A stretch of DNA of 36,528 bases, taken from positions 1 through 36,528 of the forward strand of contig JAUIFD010000013.1 of NCBI GenBank assembly GCA_030429485.1, read 5' to 3'. The position numbers and the translations under genes are program-made. The DNA is from Phycisphaerae bacterium (GTDB lineage: Bacteria > Planctomycetota > Phycisphaerae > Phycisphaerales > UBA1924). Positions 15,013 through 23,049 of the stretch are shown here, in pieces. Each line of letters begins with the position of its first letter. Within the stretch, counting starts at the first letter, position 1. The notes under the pieces are model-generated. The model made no database searches, was not told the origin of the DNA, and saw nothing but the letters and a program-made list of their open reading frames with translations.

Positions 15013-16131
15013 ATGCGCAAGGTCATACTGGTACTCGCGCTTTGCATCTCCGACGCTGCGGCACAGCAGCAGATGCGCGAGATGGAGCCCGTCGAGCCGC
15101 GCGCCGTCAGGCCCTCCGAGATCGGCGTGTTCGGTGACATCGGCGTCTCCGCGGCCATGCCGGGGCGCGCGGAGCAATCCTCGTCGGGTGCGCTTCGGCG
15201 GGTGACGGTCTCGTCGGTCGGCGCGGACTTCGATCCGAGCGTCTCGCGCGACGCCAAGCTGATCGTCTTCGCCTCCACGCAGCACCGTTCGACCGCGGAC
15301 ATCTACTCCAAGCGCGTCGGCGCCAACGTCATCACGCAGCTCACCAATGACCCCGCCGAAGACGTGATGCCCGCGATCAGCCCCGACGGCTCGCGCATCG
15401 CGTTCGCGTCCAACCGCACCGGCAACTGGGATATCTGGGTGATGCCGAGCGCGGGCGGCAAGGCGGTGCAGATCACCTCCGATCCGGCGCACGAGTTGCA
15501 CCCCTCTTGGTCGCCCGACGGCTCGCAGCTCGTCTTCTGCCGACTCGGCGAGGCGAGCGGCAGATGGGAGCTCTGGGTGCTCGACGTGCAGATGTCGCAG
15601 GTGGCGCAGTTCATCGGCGAGGGGCTGTTCCCCGAGTGGTGCCCGGTGTCGGGCACGGGGCTCGACGGGGCTGACCGCATTCTCTTCCAGCGCTCGCGCG
15701 AGCGCGGCGACCGCGGGTTTGCGGTGTGGGCGATCGACTACGCGGATGGACAATCCGGAAGCCCCACCCAGATCGCGTCGTCGGATCGGGCGGCGTATGT
15801 GAACCCGACGTGGAGCCCGGATGCGCGGCACGTCGTGTTCGCGTCGATCGAGCACCAGGAGACGCGCCCGGAGGTAAGCGACGGACCGCAACGGGCTGAC
15901 CTTTGGATGGTCTCGGTCGACGGCACGGGCCTCGTGAACCTGACCTCCGGGGGCGCGCGCGACCTGATGCCCGTGTGGGCGTCGGACAACAGGATCTACT
16001 TTGCTTCAGCTCGCGAGGGTGGCGAGAACCTCTGGGCGACCGACGCGCGTCCCGCGCTACTCGCAGCGGCGGGCGGGGTGGCGAACCCGAACTCGGCGCT
16101 CGCGAGTGTGCCGACGGACGATGGGAACTAA
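15013..16131 (+). CDS. Secreted TolB-like beta-propeller (PD40/WD40-like) protein
   Basis: A 372-aa protein. Residues 1-16 or so (MRKVILVLALCISDAAA) are a signal peptide with cleavage before QQ. The rest carries PD40 repeats of the form PAISPDGSRIAFASNRTGNWDIWVM, SWSPDGSQLVFC...WELWVL, TWSPDARHVVFASIE and PVWASDNRIYFASAREGGENLWA. These build a six- or so-bladed propeller as in the C-terminal domain of TolB. The TolB N-terminal domain is absent, so it is not TolB itself. It probably binds proteins or glycans in the periplasm. Start at 15013 has GGAG 7 nt upstream; the longer frame starts before this signal peptide. Confidence 0.85.
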   Translation: MRKVILVLALCISDAAAQQQMREMEPVEPRAVRPSEIGVFGDIGVSAAMPGRAEQSSSGALRRVTVSSVGADFDPSVSRDAKLIVFASTQHRSTADIYSKRVGANVITQLTNDPAEDVMPAISPDGSRIAFASNRTGNWDIWVMPSAGGKAVQITSDPAHELHPSWSPDGSQLVFCRLGEASGRWELWVLDVQMSQVAQFIGEGLFPEWCPVSGTGLDGADRILFQRSRERGDRGFAVWAIDYADGQSGSPTQIASSDRAAYVNPTWSPDARHVVFASIEHQETRPEVSDGPQRADLWMVSVDGTGLVNLTSGGARDLMPVWASDNRIYFASAREGGENLWATDARPALLAAAGGVANPNSALASVPTDDGN

Positions 16132-16132
16132 G

Positions 16133-16155
16133 GCGCACTCCGCGCGGAGATGCGC
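16133..16155. terminator. Hairpin between convergent genes
   Basis: GCGCA-CTCCGC/GCGGAG-A-TGCGC forms a long stem with one bulged A, in the 39-bp gap between the propeller gene and the convergent GNAT gene. No T-run is present; it may serve both directions. Confidence 0.5.
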
Positions 16156-16170
16156 GAATGGAAGCGGGCT

Positions 16171-16746
16171 CTACTCCAACATCTGCCCCGCGCTCCACTC
16201 CTCCTTTGTGATCGCGTAGCGCTCGTGGTCGCGGTAGGCGCCTCGGATCTGGACGAGTGCCTTTGACAAGCCCTCGTACCGAAAGCCGTTGCGTTTGAGC
16301 ACGGCGCGTGAGCGGGCGTTGATGGGCATGATGTTCGCCTCGATGCGGTGCAGCCCGAGCGACGTGAACGCGTAACGGAGCGTGAGCGCGATGCCCTCGC
16401 CCATCATGCCCTTGCCCTCGTGGGCGGCGCCGAGCCAGTAGCCGAGGTGGGCCATCTGCCCAGCTCCGCGGATGATGCCGCCGATGGTCATGTGCCCGAC
16501 GATCGCGACCGGGTCACGCTGCACGAGCACGAGCTTCTCCGTCGTCGGCGTGCGCGCCTGCGCGAGTTGGCGTTCGAAGTAGATGTCCGCGAACGGATCG
16601 AACCCCGATTCCGGGGCGGGTTCCCACCGCTCCAAGTGCGCGCGCGAGGCGCGCCGCAACTCCATGTACTCGTCGCGATCGCCGGGCGCGATGTGCCGAA
16701 TCGCCACGCGTCGCCCTGCTTCGAGATAGGTCGCGCCGCTCGCCAC
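16171..16746 (-). CDS. GNAT family N-acetyltransferase (RimJ type)
   Basis: A 191-aa acetyltransferase. It has the RimJ-like start GRRVAIRHIAPGDRDEYMELRRAS, the middle IVGHMTIGGIIRG, the acetyl-CoA loop AHEGKGMMGEGIALTLRYAF, and the characteristic LGLHRIEANIMPINARSRAVLKRNGFRYEG. It may acetylate the N-terminal residue of a ribosomal protein, but the substrate is not proven by sequence. GTG 16746 is preceded by TACATT at 6 nt and by no Shine-Dalgarno, which suggests leaderless translation. It lies 42 bp from the stop of the oxidoreductase gene and is a separate family from the 11590 acetyltransferase only by divergence. Confidence 0.92.
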   Translation of the reverse strand: MASGATYLEAGRRVAIRHIAPGDRDEYMELRRASRAHLERWEPAPESGFDPFADIYFERQLAQARTPTTEKLVLVQRDPVAIVGHMTIGGIIRGAGQMAHLGYWLGAAHEGKGMMGEGIALTLRYAFTSLGLHRIEANIMPINARSRAVLKRNGFRYEGLSKALVQIRGAYRDHERYAITKEEWSAGQMLE

Positions 16747-16752
16747 GCGCCC

Positions 16753-16758
16753 AATGTA
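16753..16758 (-). promoter_or_regulatory. Candidate leaderless -10 element (GNAT gene)
   Basis: On the minus strand TACATT is followed by 6 nt and then the GTG start at 16746, with no Shine-Dalgarno between. It lies in the 42-bp gap after the oxidoreductase gene. Confidence 0.45.
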
Positions 16759-16788
16759 CGGTGCGTGGGGCGTGTGCGGAGCTTGTGC

Positions 16789-17925
16789 TCAGGCGTTGGC
16801 GCCGACAGCCATCGGCAGATCCGACTTCACGTACACCCGACGCCCTTGCGCAGCCGATTCGATGACCGCTTCCATCGCTTCGAGCACGTGCAAGGCGAGC
16901 CTGCCCGAGCACTTAGGCTCGCCCCCCTCCGTGATAGCGCGGGCTTGGTCTTGCAGCCCGAGCCCCCGACCCTGGAGCGTGGGGCCGGCGTCCATCTCGA
17001 CATCTTGCCACTCACCGGGCTTTGGCCCCGGGGCCCATCCGCTCGCGATCGCGTCGTCCGCGTCGTGCCGATCGAAGAGGCGCACCGGGCCGTCGTCGAA
17101 CGTATTAGGGTCGGGCACCGAGAGCGTCGCGTGCTCGCCGAAGAGCTCGATCCGAGGGAGCGAGGCAGCCCATGTGTCGAACGACATCACGAGCGTGACG
17201 AGCGCGCCCGAGGCGAACTCGAGCGTCGTCGAGACGTGCGTTGGGATCTCGACTTCGATCAACTCGCCCTTGTGCGGTTCGCTCGTGATGGTGCGCGTCG
17301 GAAACGACGCGCGGGCCGAGCCCGTGACCGACGCGATCGGCCCGAGCAGGAGCACGAGCGTGGTGAGGTAATACGGCCCCATGTCGAGGAGCGGCCCTCC
17401 GCCTCGCTTGTAGAAGAACTGCGGATCGGGGTGCCATGACTCGGGCCCGTGATAGGTCATCGCACCCACGCCGCCGACGACGCGCCCGATGCGCCCCGAG
17501 CGCACCAGTCGTGCGCACGTTTGCACGCCGCGCCCGAGGACGGTATCGGGCGCGCACGCGACGGAAAGCGAGTGCTCGTCCGCGAGCGCAAGCAGATGGC
17601 GTGCCTCGGCTGCGGTCGAGCAGAGCGGCTTCTCGGTGTAGAGGTGCTTGCCCGCGCGCAGCACCCGCTCGCCAAGTTCGGCGTGTGCGCCCGGGGGTGT
17701 GAGGTTGACGACGATCTGCACGTCATCGCGCGCAAGCAGCGCGTCCGGCGTCGTCGCAGCGGGCGAGGCGGGGTGCTCGCTCGCGATCAACTCGGCGCGG
17801 GCGAGGTCGGCATCGGCGAGCGCGACGAGGCGGAGCCCTTCCAGCTGCGCGAGGTGTGGGGCGTAGGCGCGTTTGCAGATGTCACCGCACCCGATGATCC
17901 CGACGCCGACTGTCTCGTTGCTCAT
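16789..17925 (-). CDS. Gfo/Idh/MocA family NAD(P)-dependent oxidoreductase
   Basis: A 378-aa sugar dehydrogenase-type enzyme. GVGIIGCGDICKR (about 7-19) is the Rossmann nucleotide-binding loop. YTEKPLCSTAAEARHL carries the catalytic EKP lysine. GGGPLLDMGPYYL is the conserved C-terminal-domain motif with the DxGxH/Y active-site region. It probably oxidises or reduces a sugar or inositol ring hydroxyl. The ATG at 17925 overlaps the stop of the ThuA-like gene (ATGA) and has GGAGG 7 nt upstream. Pairing with ThuA suggests action on the same carbohydrate, as for ThuA/ThuB keto-disaccharide metabolism. Confidence 0.93.
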   Translation of the reverse strand: MSNETVGVGIIGCGDICKRAYAPHLAQLEGLRLVALADADLARAELIASEHPASPAATTPDALLARDDVQIVVNLTPPGAHAELGERVLRAGKHLYTEKPLCSTAAEARHLLALADEHSLSVACAPDTVLGRGVQTCARLVRSGRIGRVVGGVGAMTYHGPESWHPDPQFFYKRGGGPLLDMGPYYLTTLVLLLGPIASVTGSARASFPTRTITSEPHKGELIEVEIPTHVSTTLEFASGALVTLVMSFDTWAASLPRIELFGEHATLSVPDPNTFDDGPVRLFDRHDADDAIASGWAPGPKPGEWQDVEMDAGPTLQGRGLGLQDQARAITEGGEPKCSGRLALHVLEAMEAVIESAAQGRRVYVKSDLPMAVGANA

Positions 17926-18587
17926 TGTGCGTCCTCCAGCAGGCCCGCTGCCCAGCGGATGCCGCGCGTCACAAGCTCGCCCACAGGTTCGGCGGCGAGG
18001 TCTTCGGGCACGTGTCCGATCGAGCAGTAGAAGACACGCCCCTTGCTCCACTCACGCGTCCACGCGGCCGGCATGCGCACGCCGGCGAGCCATAGGCACG
18101 GGCCACCGACGACGGGCGTCTCCGCGAGCACGCGCACCGCGGGATCGACGTGCATGTAGTACTGCTCGGAATGCACCGTGAACGACGCGGGCAGTGCGCG
18201 CGTGATGGGGTGCTCGCGATCGGTGATCTCGACGGTGTAGTCGAGGATGTCGCCCGGGTGCGCGACGAACTGCCCGCCGACGAGGAACTGGAACTCGGTG
18301 TTGAGGCGGAAGGCGTCGCCCATCCCGCCGTGCCACCCCGCGAGCCCGACGCCCGAAGCCACCGCCTTGGCGAGCGCCGCGCTGCTCTCGCTGGGCAGTT
18401 CGCCCATCGTCCAGTTGGGGACGACGCAGCGGCACTGTGCGAGTCGACCCGCATCGCCGAGTGCGGCGAGATCGCCCGTGATCTCGACCTCGTGCCCGTG
18501 CGCGCGCAGGCGCTCGGCGATGAGGTCGCTTGTTGCTTGCGGGTGGTGCCCGTCCCATCCGCCCTGCACGATCAAGACATCAGGCAT
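17922..18587 (-). CDS. ThuA-like domain protein
   Basis: A 221-aa protein of the trehalose-utilisation ThuA-like, glutamine amidotransferase-fold family. Visible family features are DVLIVQGGWDGHHPQATSDLI at the start, GVGLAGWHGGMGDAF in the centre (about 84-98), EITDREHPITRALPASFTVHSEQYYMH, and GRVFYCSIGH near the C-terminus. These proteins are common in planctomycetes and act on keto-sugars or carry out sugar binding; exact chemistry is not settled. The start 18587 has GGAGA 8 nt upstream; a GTG at 18605 is an alternative. It precedes and overlaps the Gfo/Idh/MocA gene. Confidence 0.9.
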   Translation of the reverse strand: MPDVLIVQGGWDGHHPQATSDLIAERLRAHGHEVEITGDLAALGDAGRLAQCRCVVPNWTMGELPSESSAALAKAVASGVGLAGWHGGMGDAFRLNTEFQFLVGGQFVAHPGDILDYTVEITDREHPITRALPASFTVHSEQYYMHVDPAVRVLAETPVVGGPCLWLAGVRMPAAWTREWSKGRVFYCSIGHVPEDLAAEPVGELVTRGIRWAAGLLEDAQ

Positions 18588-18609
18588 CGTCGGTTCTCCG
18601 GGCACAACC

Positions 18610-18615
18610 TATGCT
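18610..18615 (+). promoter_or_regulatory. Candidate leaderless -10 element of the PfkB-family gene
   Basis: TATGCT lies 6 nt before ATG 18622, in a gap of only 34 bp to the divergent ThuA-like gene. There is no room for a normal leader and no Shine-Dalgarno, so a leaderless transcript is likely. Confidence 0.5.
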
Positions 18616-18621
18616 GCGAGC

Positions 18622-19554
18622 ATGACACTCGTTTGCACCGGCACTATCGGCATCGACACCGTCCAAACCCCCGACTCCGGCGAGCGGGCGGACATCCTGG
18701 GCGGGTCGTGTACCTACTTCTCCGCGGCGGCTTCGTTCTACGGCCCGGTGCGGATCGTCGCGGCAGTGGGGGATGACTTCCCGCCCGAGCACGTCGAGAC
18801 GATCCGGCACTTCAAGGGCATCGATATCGCGGGGCTTGAGACGCGGGCGGGGTCGAAGACCTTCCGTTGGGGCGGGCGCTACCACGACAACATGGACCAC
18901 CGCGACACGCTCTTCACGGAGCTCGGCGTGCTCGAGGAGGCGCCGCCGACGGTGCCCGAGGCGTACCGCGATTCGGGCGTGGTGTTCCTGGCGAACTCGC
19001 ACCCGAGCATCCAGGCGGGGATGCTTGAGCAGCTTCCCAACCGCAAGCTCGCGGTGGCGGACACGATGGACCTCTGGATCGAGATCGCGCGGGCGGAGCT
19101 CGATGGGCTGCTCGGGAAAGTCGATGGGCTCGTGCTCAACTACGACGAGGCCGAGCAGTTCACGGGGAAGAAGAACACGGTCGCAGCGGGTCGGCACATG
19201 CTCGATCACGGGCCGCGGTTTGTGGTGATCAAGAAGGGCGAGCACGGGGCGATCCTCGTACACCGCGATGGGATCGCGGCGCTGCCTGCGTATCCGGCAG
19301 AGCAGGTCGTGGACCCAACCGGCGCGGGCGATTCGTTCGCGGGCGGCATGATGGGCGCGATCGCGCGCGAGCTGAGTGTGGATGCTTCGCTCGACCCCGG
19401 CTCGTTCGACACCATCCGACGCGCGATGGCGCACGGCACGGTCGTCGCGAGCTTCAACATCGAAGCGTTCAGCTTGGAGCGCCTCGCCACGCTGACGGTG
19501 GATGAGCTGGATGCGCGGTTCCGCGAGTATGGGGCGATGATGCACCTGGGGTAA
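18622..19554 (+). CDS. PfkB family carbohydrate kinase
   Basis: A 310-aa ribokinase-superfamily enzyme that transfers phosphate from ATP to a sugar or nucleoside. GGSCTYFSAAASFYG near residues 29-43 corresponds to the first PfkB region, where GGxxxN is more usual. VIKKGEHGAIL and DPTGAGDSFAGG (about 233-244) are the ATP-site and anion-hole signature with the catalytic Asp of GAGDS. The sugar is unknown. The start at 18622 follows from the N-terminal TLVCTGTIGIDTV strand and the -10 element 6 nt upstream; the longer frame runs antisense through the ThuA-like gene. It is divergent from the ThuA/Gfo pair and probably belongs to the same sugar pathway. Confidence 0.92.
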   Translation: MTLVCTGTIGIDTVQTPDSGERADILGGSCTYFSAAASFYGPVRIVAAVGDDFPPEHVETIRHFKGIDIAGLETRAGSKTFRWGGRYHDNMDHRDTLFTELGVLEEAPPTVPEAYRDSGVVFLANSHPSIQAGMLEQLPNRKLAVADTMDLWIEIARAELDGLLGKVDGLVLNYDEAEQFTGKKNTVAAGRHMLDHGPRFVVIKKGEHGAILVHRDGIAALPAYPAEQVVDPTGAGDSFAGGMMGAIARELSVDASLDPGSFDTIRRAMAHGTVVASFNIEAFSLERLATLTVDELDARFREYGAMMHLG

Positions 19555-19556
19555 GC

Positions 19557-19889
19557 TTGCCTGATCCGAGTGAAAGCCCATCACCACACGCAGGTCGCGA
19601 CACGCCTTGGAGCATCGCGATTGTCATCGTTTGCGTATGTCTCGCAGGCATTCAATCGATTGTGGTGAGGATGCTCGCGGGCGGCGTCTTCGGACCTACG
19701 CCGGAGTGGGCTGTGTTTGGACCAGCCTTGGCGTGGGTCGGCATTGACCTGATCTGCATAGTGCTATGCACCTTTCCACGATTTCGACGTCGTATATTGA
19801 TGCTCGCCTGGATCGTCGTCGCGTTAGCGTGCTCGATTGGCACGTATGCGGCTTGGTGGGGCGTTTCGAGCTATATCGCCGCAGTTTGA
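19557..19889 (+). CDS. Small membrane protein with three predicted helices
   Basis: A 110-aa hydrophobic protein, not recognised. Transmembrane stretches are about 18-42 (WSIAIVIVCVCLAGIQSIVV), 51-73 (WAVFGPALAWVGIDLICIVL) and 79-101 (RILMLAWIVVALACSIGTYA). The polar N-terminus has several Ser/Pro. TTG 19557 lies 3 bp after the kinase stop, so coupled translation is possible. The DNA contains runs such as ATTGTCATCGTTTGCG and is visibly poorer in G+C than its neighbours, which may reflect hydrophobic codons or recent acquisition. It ends 12 bp from the convergent pyrB. Confidence 0.6.
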   Translation: MPDPSESPSPHAGRDTPWSIAIVIVCVCLAGIQSIVVRMLAGGVFGPTPEWAVFGPALAWVGIDLICIVLCTFPRFRRRILMLAWIVVALACSIGTYAAWWGVSSYIAAV

Positions 19890-19901
19890 GCTTTGAAACA
19901 A

Positions 19902-20888
19902 TCAAGAAATGCCCAGCGCCCGTTCCAGCACCGCCATCCGCACCGCCACACCACACCGCACCTGGCGGCGGACGAGCACGCGCACGGACTTCACGCGCCC
20001 CAGCGCCACAGCCTGATCGATCTCCACGCCGGGGTTCGTCGGGCCGGGGTGCATGACGATCGCGCCCTGGTGCAGTCGGCGGGCGCGTTCAGTCGTCAAG
20101 CCGAAGGCGTCGCGGTACCCCGCCTGCACCACCCCCGGGTCGGCGTGGCGTTCGAACTGCACGCGGAGCATCATCACCGCGTCCGGATTCGTCGCGATCG
20201 CGGCGTCGAAGTCGCGCGTGATGGCAAGCCCCTGCGCGAGGGTCGTGAGGTCATCGGGCGCGAGGCGATCGGGGCCGACGAGCGTGACGTGCGCGCCGAG
20301 GGTGGTCAGTGCGGCAACGGCTGAGCGCGCCACGCGGCTTGCGACGATGTCGCCCACGATCAGCACGCGCACGCCCGCGAGGTCGAACGCTGCATCGCGC
20401 CCGAGCGCCTCCGCGAGCGAGAGCGTGTCGAGCAGGCCCTGCGTCGGGTGTTCGTGGCGCCCGTCGCCGGCGTTGATGATGGGCGCCTCCGAGGCTCGTT
20501 GAGCGCTCACCGCAGCGCCGGAATAGGCGGACCGGACGACGATGGCGTCGATCCCCATTGCCTCGAGCGTGCGCACGGTCTCGGCGATGCTCTCGCCTTT
20601 GGAGGCGCTCGAGTTGGTCGAGACATCGACGACCATCGCGCCAAGTCGCTGCGCAGCAAGCGAGAAGCTGCCGCGGGTTCGCGTTGAGGGCTCTAAGAAG
20701 GCGAGGCCCACGGCACGTCCTCGCGCGACGTCGAGGGCGACGTTCTGCGGCTCGGCGAGCAGATCGCGAGCTCGCGTCAGGATGGTGCGCATCGACTCGG
20801 CCGGCATGCCGCGAAGCCCAACCAGCCCGCGCGTGCACTCCCCCTTGCCTTCTGTCTCGCTCACGCGCATGGCCTCCGCGATGGTCAC
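19902..20888 (-). CDS. pyrB: Aspartate carbamoyltransferase catalytic subunit
   Basis: A 328-aa enzyme of pyrimidine synthesis: carbamoyl phosphate + aspartate gives N-carbamoylaspartate. FLEPSTRTRGSF (about 63-74) is the carbamoyl phosphate-binding STRTR motif, SSASKGESIAET the second, HPTQGLLDTLSLAEAL (about 144-160) the HPxQ motif, and IVMHPGPTNPGVEI the aspartate-binding end (NRGVEI is more usual). GTG 20888 overlaps the ROK gene stop (GTGA). An internal ATG at 20870 is an alternative, but its GGAGG is too close. No pyrC or pyrI is adjacent, unlike the common pyrBC pair. It should be cotranscribed with the ROK gene. Confidence 0.93.
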   Translation of the reverse strand: MTIAEAMRVSETEGKGECTRGLVGLRGMPAESMRTILTRARDLLAEPQNVALDVARGRAVGLAFLEPSTRTRGSFSLAAQRLGAMVVDVSTNSSASKGESIAETVRTLEAMGIDAIVVRSAYSGAAVSAQRASEAPIINAGDGRHEHPTQGLLDTLSLAEALGRDAAFDLAGVRVLIVGDIVASRVARSAVAALTTLGAHVTLVGPDRLAPDDLTTLAQGLAITRDFDAAIATNPDAVMMLRVQFERHADPGVVQAGYRDAFGLTTERARRLHQGAIVMHPGPTNPGVEIDQAVALGRVKSVRVLVRRQVRCGVAVRMAVLERALGIS

Positions 20889-21853
20889 CTGCCCAGACGC
20901 TCCGCCGCGAGCAGCGCAGCGCCGATCAGCCCCGCGTCGTCCTCGAGCTCGCTCGCGACGACTTCGAGTGATTTGCACTTGTCCGGGAACGCGACCTTGC
21001 GTGCCGCCTCCTGCACTCGGCGGACGAAGGGCGCGCCGATCGCCTCGGTCAGCCCGCCGCCGAGCACGATGCGCCCGATCGAGAGGAGCGTGACGACCGA
21101 GCCGATGTGCCCGCCGAGCAACTCCGCCGCGAAGTCGACCACCTCGCGCGTGAGTGCGTCTTCCTGCTCGTAGGCCCTGGCGAGGATCTTGGAGCGAACC
21201 TTGTTGAGATCGCCCCCGACCATCTCGGGGATCATCGACTCTTCATTGGCGCGGAGCAGGTCGGCGATGCCGTCGACGACCGCGGTGCGCGAGCAGTTGT
21301 GCTCGAGCGAGCGCCGGCCGCGCGGGTTCATGGGGTAGAGCAGCATGTGCCCGATCTCGCCCGCGGTGAGAAACTGGCCGTAGTAGAGCTTGCCGCCGAG
21401 CATGATCGCGCCGCCGATGCCGGTGCCAGCCCAGACACCGAGCAGATCGGTCGCGCCCTGGCCGGCCCCGCACGCGTGCTCGCCGTAGAGCGCGGCGTTG
21501 ACGTCGTTGTCCACGACGACCGGGAGGTTGAGCATGCCGCCGAGCCGGTCGGCCAGCGGGAGATCGCGCCACCGGAGGTTGACAGCCTCAAGCACGACGC
21601 CCGACGAGGGCTCGATTGCGCCCGGCGCCCCGATGCCAAGCCCGGCTGCATCCGACACGGCCAGGCCCGCCTTCGCGCACGCCTTCTCGGCCGCCTCAGC
21701 GATCCGGGCGAGCACCGCGTCGGCGCCCTCACCCGCTTTGGTCTTCGCCCGTACCGCCCCGAGCACTTCGCGCGGGGCGGTGGGGCGGATCACGCCGACC
21801 TGGATGTTGGTGCCGCCCAGGTCGATCCCGATGTAGGTCGAGTCACTCACCAT
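20885..21853 (-). CDS. ROK family protein, probable glucokinase-like sugar kinase
   Basis: A 322-aa kinase without an N-terminal DNA-binding domain, so an enzyme rather than a repressor. IGIDLGGTNIQVG (about 7-19) is the phosphate-binding loop. VVDNDVNAALYGEH carries the catalytic Asp. WAGTGIGGAIMLGGKLY and GEIGHMLL are the ROK signature. The usual zinc motif CxCGxxGCxE is replaced by GRRSLEHNCSRTAV, with a single Cys, so zinc binding at this site is probably lost. The start at 21853 has TACGCT 6 nt upstream. It overlaps pyrB by 4 bp and is divergent from a lipoprotein gene. Confidence 0.92.
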   Translation of the reverse strand: MVSDSTYIGIDLGGTNIQVGVIRPTAPREVLGAVRAKTKAGEGADAVLARIAEAAEKACAKAGLAVSDAAGLGIGAPGAIEPSSGVVLEAVNLRWRDLPLADRLGGMLNLPVVVDNDVNAALYGEHACGAGQGATDLLGVWAGTGIGGAIMLGGKLYYGQFLTAGEIGHMLLYPMNPRGRRSLEHNCSRTAVVDGIADLLRANEESMIPEMVGGDLNKVRSKILARAYEQEDALTREVVDFAAELLGGHIGSVVTLLSIGRIVLGGGLTEAIGAPFVRRVQEAARKVAFPDKCKSLEVVASELEDDAGLIGAALLAAERLGR

Positions 21854-21859
21854 GGCACC

Positions 21860-21865
21860 AGCGTA
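21860..21865 (-). promoter_or_regulatory. Candidate leaderless -10 element (ROK/pyrB operon)
   Basis: On the minus strand TACGCT is followed by 6 nt and then ATG 21853, with no Shine-Dalgarno. The hexamer is identical to the upp element. Confidence 0.5.
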
Positions 21866-21925
21866 GAGGCAGAGTGCCGGGTATGGCGATCCGCGTGGAG
21901 GGAATGGCGCAGACGTGCATCGTGC

Positions 21926-21931
21926 TAGGCT
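21926..21931 (+). promoter_or_regulatory. Candidate leaderless -10 element (lipoprotein gene)
   Basis: TAGGCT lies 6 nt before ATG 21938 with no Shine-Dalgarno. It faces away from the ROK element, with 84 bp between the two start codons. Confidence 0.5.
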
Positions 21932-21937
21932 CTGCCC

Positions 21938-22399
21938 ATGGTGCGATTTGCGATGGCCGGACTCGGGATCGCGGTGCTCGGCGCGTGCTCGACGCGCCCG
22001 GCGCTGGGGCCCGATCCGGTGCCCTCGGACTTTGTGCTGGGCATTACGACCTATCCGACCGACGCGGAGGCGCGTGCCCGGTACGTGGTCGAAGCGGACG
22101 GCGTGCTCCGGGCTGCCGAGGGGGCGGGTGTGGGGCCCGAGGTCTTCCCGGCGGAGACCCGACGCCTTACCGCCGACGAGCGGGCGCAGCTGTGGAGGCT
22201 CACGCACGCGACGGGCATCTTCGCCCCGGGCGCGAGCGGGCAGATCGAGGACGTTGATGTCTACGAGCCCGATGGCGAGGTGATGGTGACCTACGCCGCA
22301 GCGGGAGGGACGGGATTTCTCTCGGCCCTCCCGCTCGATGAGCCGGCGGTGCAGGCTCTTTCCGAATGGCTCAACGCGATGGCGCGCTACCGGCGCTGA
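21938..22399 (+). CDS. Predicted lipoprotein
   Basis: A 153-aa protein, family unknown. MVRFAMAGLGIAVLGAC gives a lipobox LGAC with Cys17 as likely lipidated residue. The mature part includes FVLGITTYPTDAEARARYVVEADGVLR and DVYEPDGEVMVTYAA, which looks like a small alpha/beta fold as in several short planctomycete lipoproteins, without catalytic motifs. The ATG is supported by a -10 hexamer 6 nt upstream. The last 13 bp overlap the convergent PEP-CTERM-like gene. Confidence 0.75.
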   Translation: MVRFAMAGLGIAVLGACSTRPALGPDPVPSDFVLGITTYPTDAEARARYVVEADGVLRAAEGAGVGPEVFPAETRRLTADERAQLWRLTHATGIFAPGASGQIEDVDVYEPDGEVMVTYAAAGGTGFLSALPLDEPAVQALSEWLNAMARYRR

Positions 22400-22995
22400 C
22401 GGCGTGCTGCGCCGAGCGCGGCGACCATCGCGACGCCGAATGCGCCCGGAGTGGGGATCGCGAACGTGGCGGTGTAGACGTCGCTCGCGGCATAGGCGCT
22501 GGCGCCGCGATCGAGCACCCGGAACTGGAAGTCAAACTCGGTGGTCGAGCCGTCCCAATCGGTGTCGGAGACAACCCAGAGGTAATGGACGTGGAACGCC
22601 GGCGAACCAAAGTCGAGCGTGTCGCCCGCGCCCAGCTTGGAGGTGTTGAAGTCGTCGACCGCGACGTCGAAGTCGGGCGGGAGCACCGCAAACCCGCCGG
22701 CGCTGATGTTCACGATCTCGATCTGGATGTTCGCCGTGGGATCGAGCATGTAGAGATCCTCATCGGGCTCATCCTCCTCGATGCTCTCAAAGCCGGGCTC
22801 GTCGCCGATCCAGCCGGAGAAGGCGGGCACGTCCACGCGCCCGAGGGGCTCGTCCGGGTTCTCAAACTCCACGGCAAGCTGTCCGGCTGCCGTGCGCGCG
22901 ATGATGACGTCTCCGTGATCGTGCTGCGCCATGGCGGTGCCGACCATGCCGGCGCACGCGATGCATGTTCCCGTGAGGGTCGCTCGAATCTCCAT
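22387..22995 (-). CDS. Secreted protein with PEP-CTERM-like C-terminal anchor
   Basis: A 202-aa protein. A signal peptide ends near MVGTAMAQ, followed by HDHGDVIIARTAAGQLAVEF. The mature domain is acidic and beta-rich and has a conserved-looking HVHYLWVVSDTDWD segment. The C-terminus IPTPGAFGVAMVAALGAARRQRR has the PEP-CTERM plan of a P-x-P motif, a hydrophobic helix and a basic tail, so sorting by an exosortase-like enzyme is plausible. ATG 22995 has AAGGAG 6 nt upstream. It lies 54 bp behind the GC-dockerin gene, whose mature N-terminus ([20 protein letters not shown]) is similar, suggesting related proteins. Confidence 0.8.
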   Translation of the reverse strand: MEIRATLTGTCIACAGMVGTAMAQHDHGDVIIARTAAGQLAVEFENPDEPLGRVDVPAFSGWIGDEPGFESIEEDEPDEDLYMLDPTANIQIEIVNISAGGFAVLPPDFDVAVDDFNTSKLGAGDTLDFGSPAFHVHYLWVVSDTDWDGSTTEFDFQFRVLDRGASAYAASDVYTATFAIPTPGAFGVAMVAALGAARRQRR

Positions 22996-23049
22996 CTCAT
23001 TCTCCTTGCAGACTCTCTATCTCTCTCGCCTCCCCAGAGAGGCGATCCC

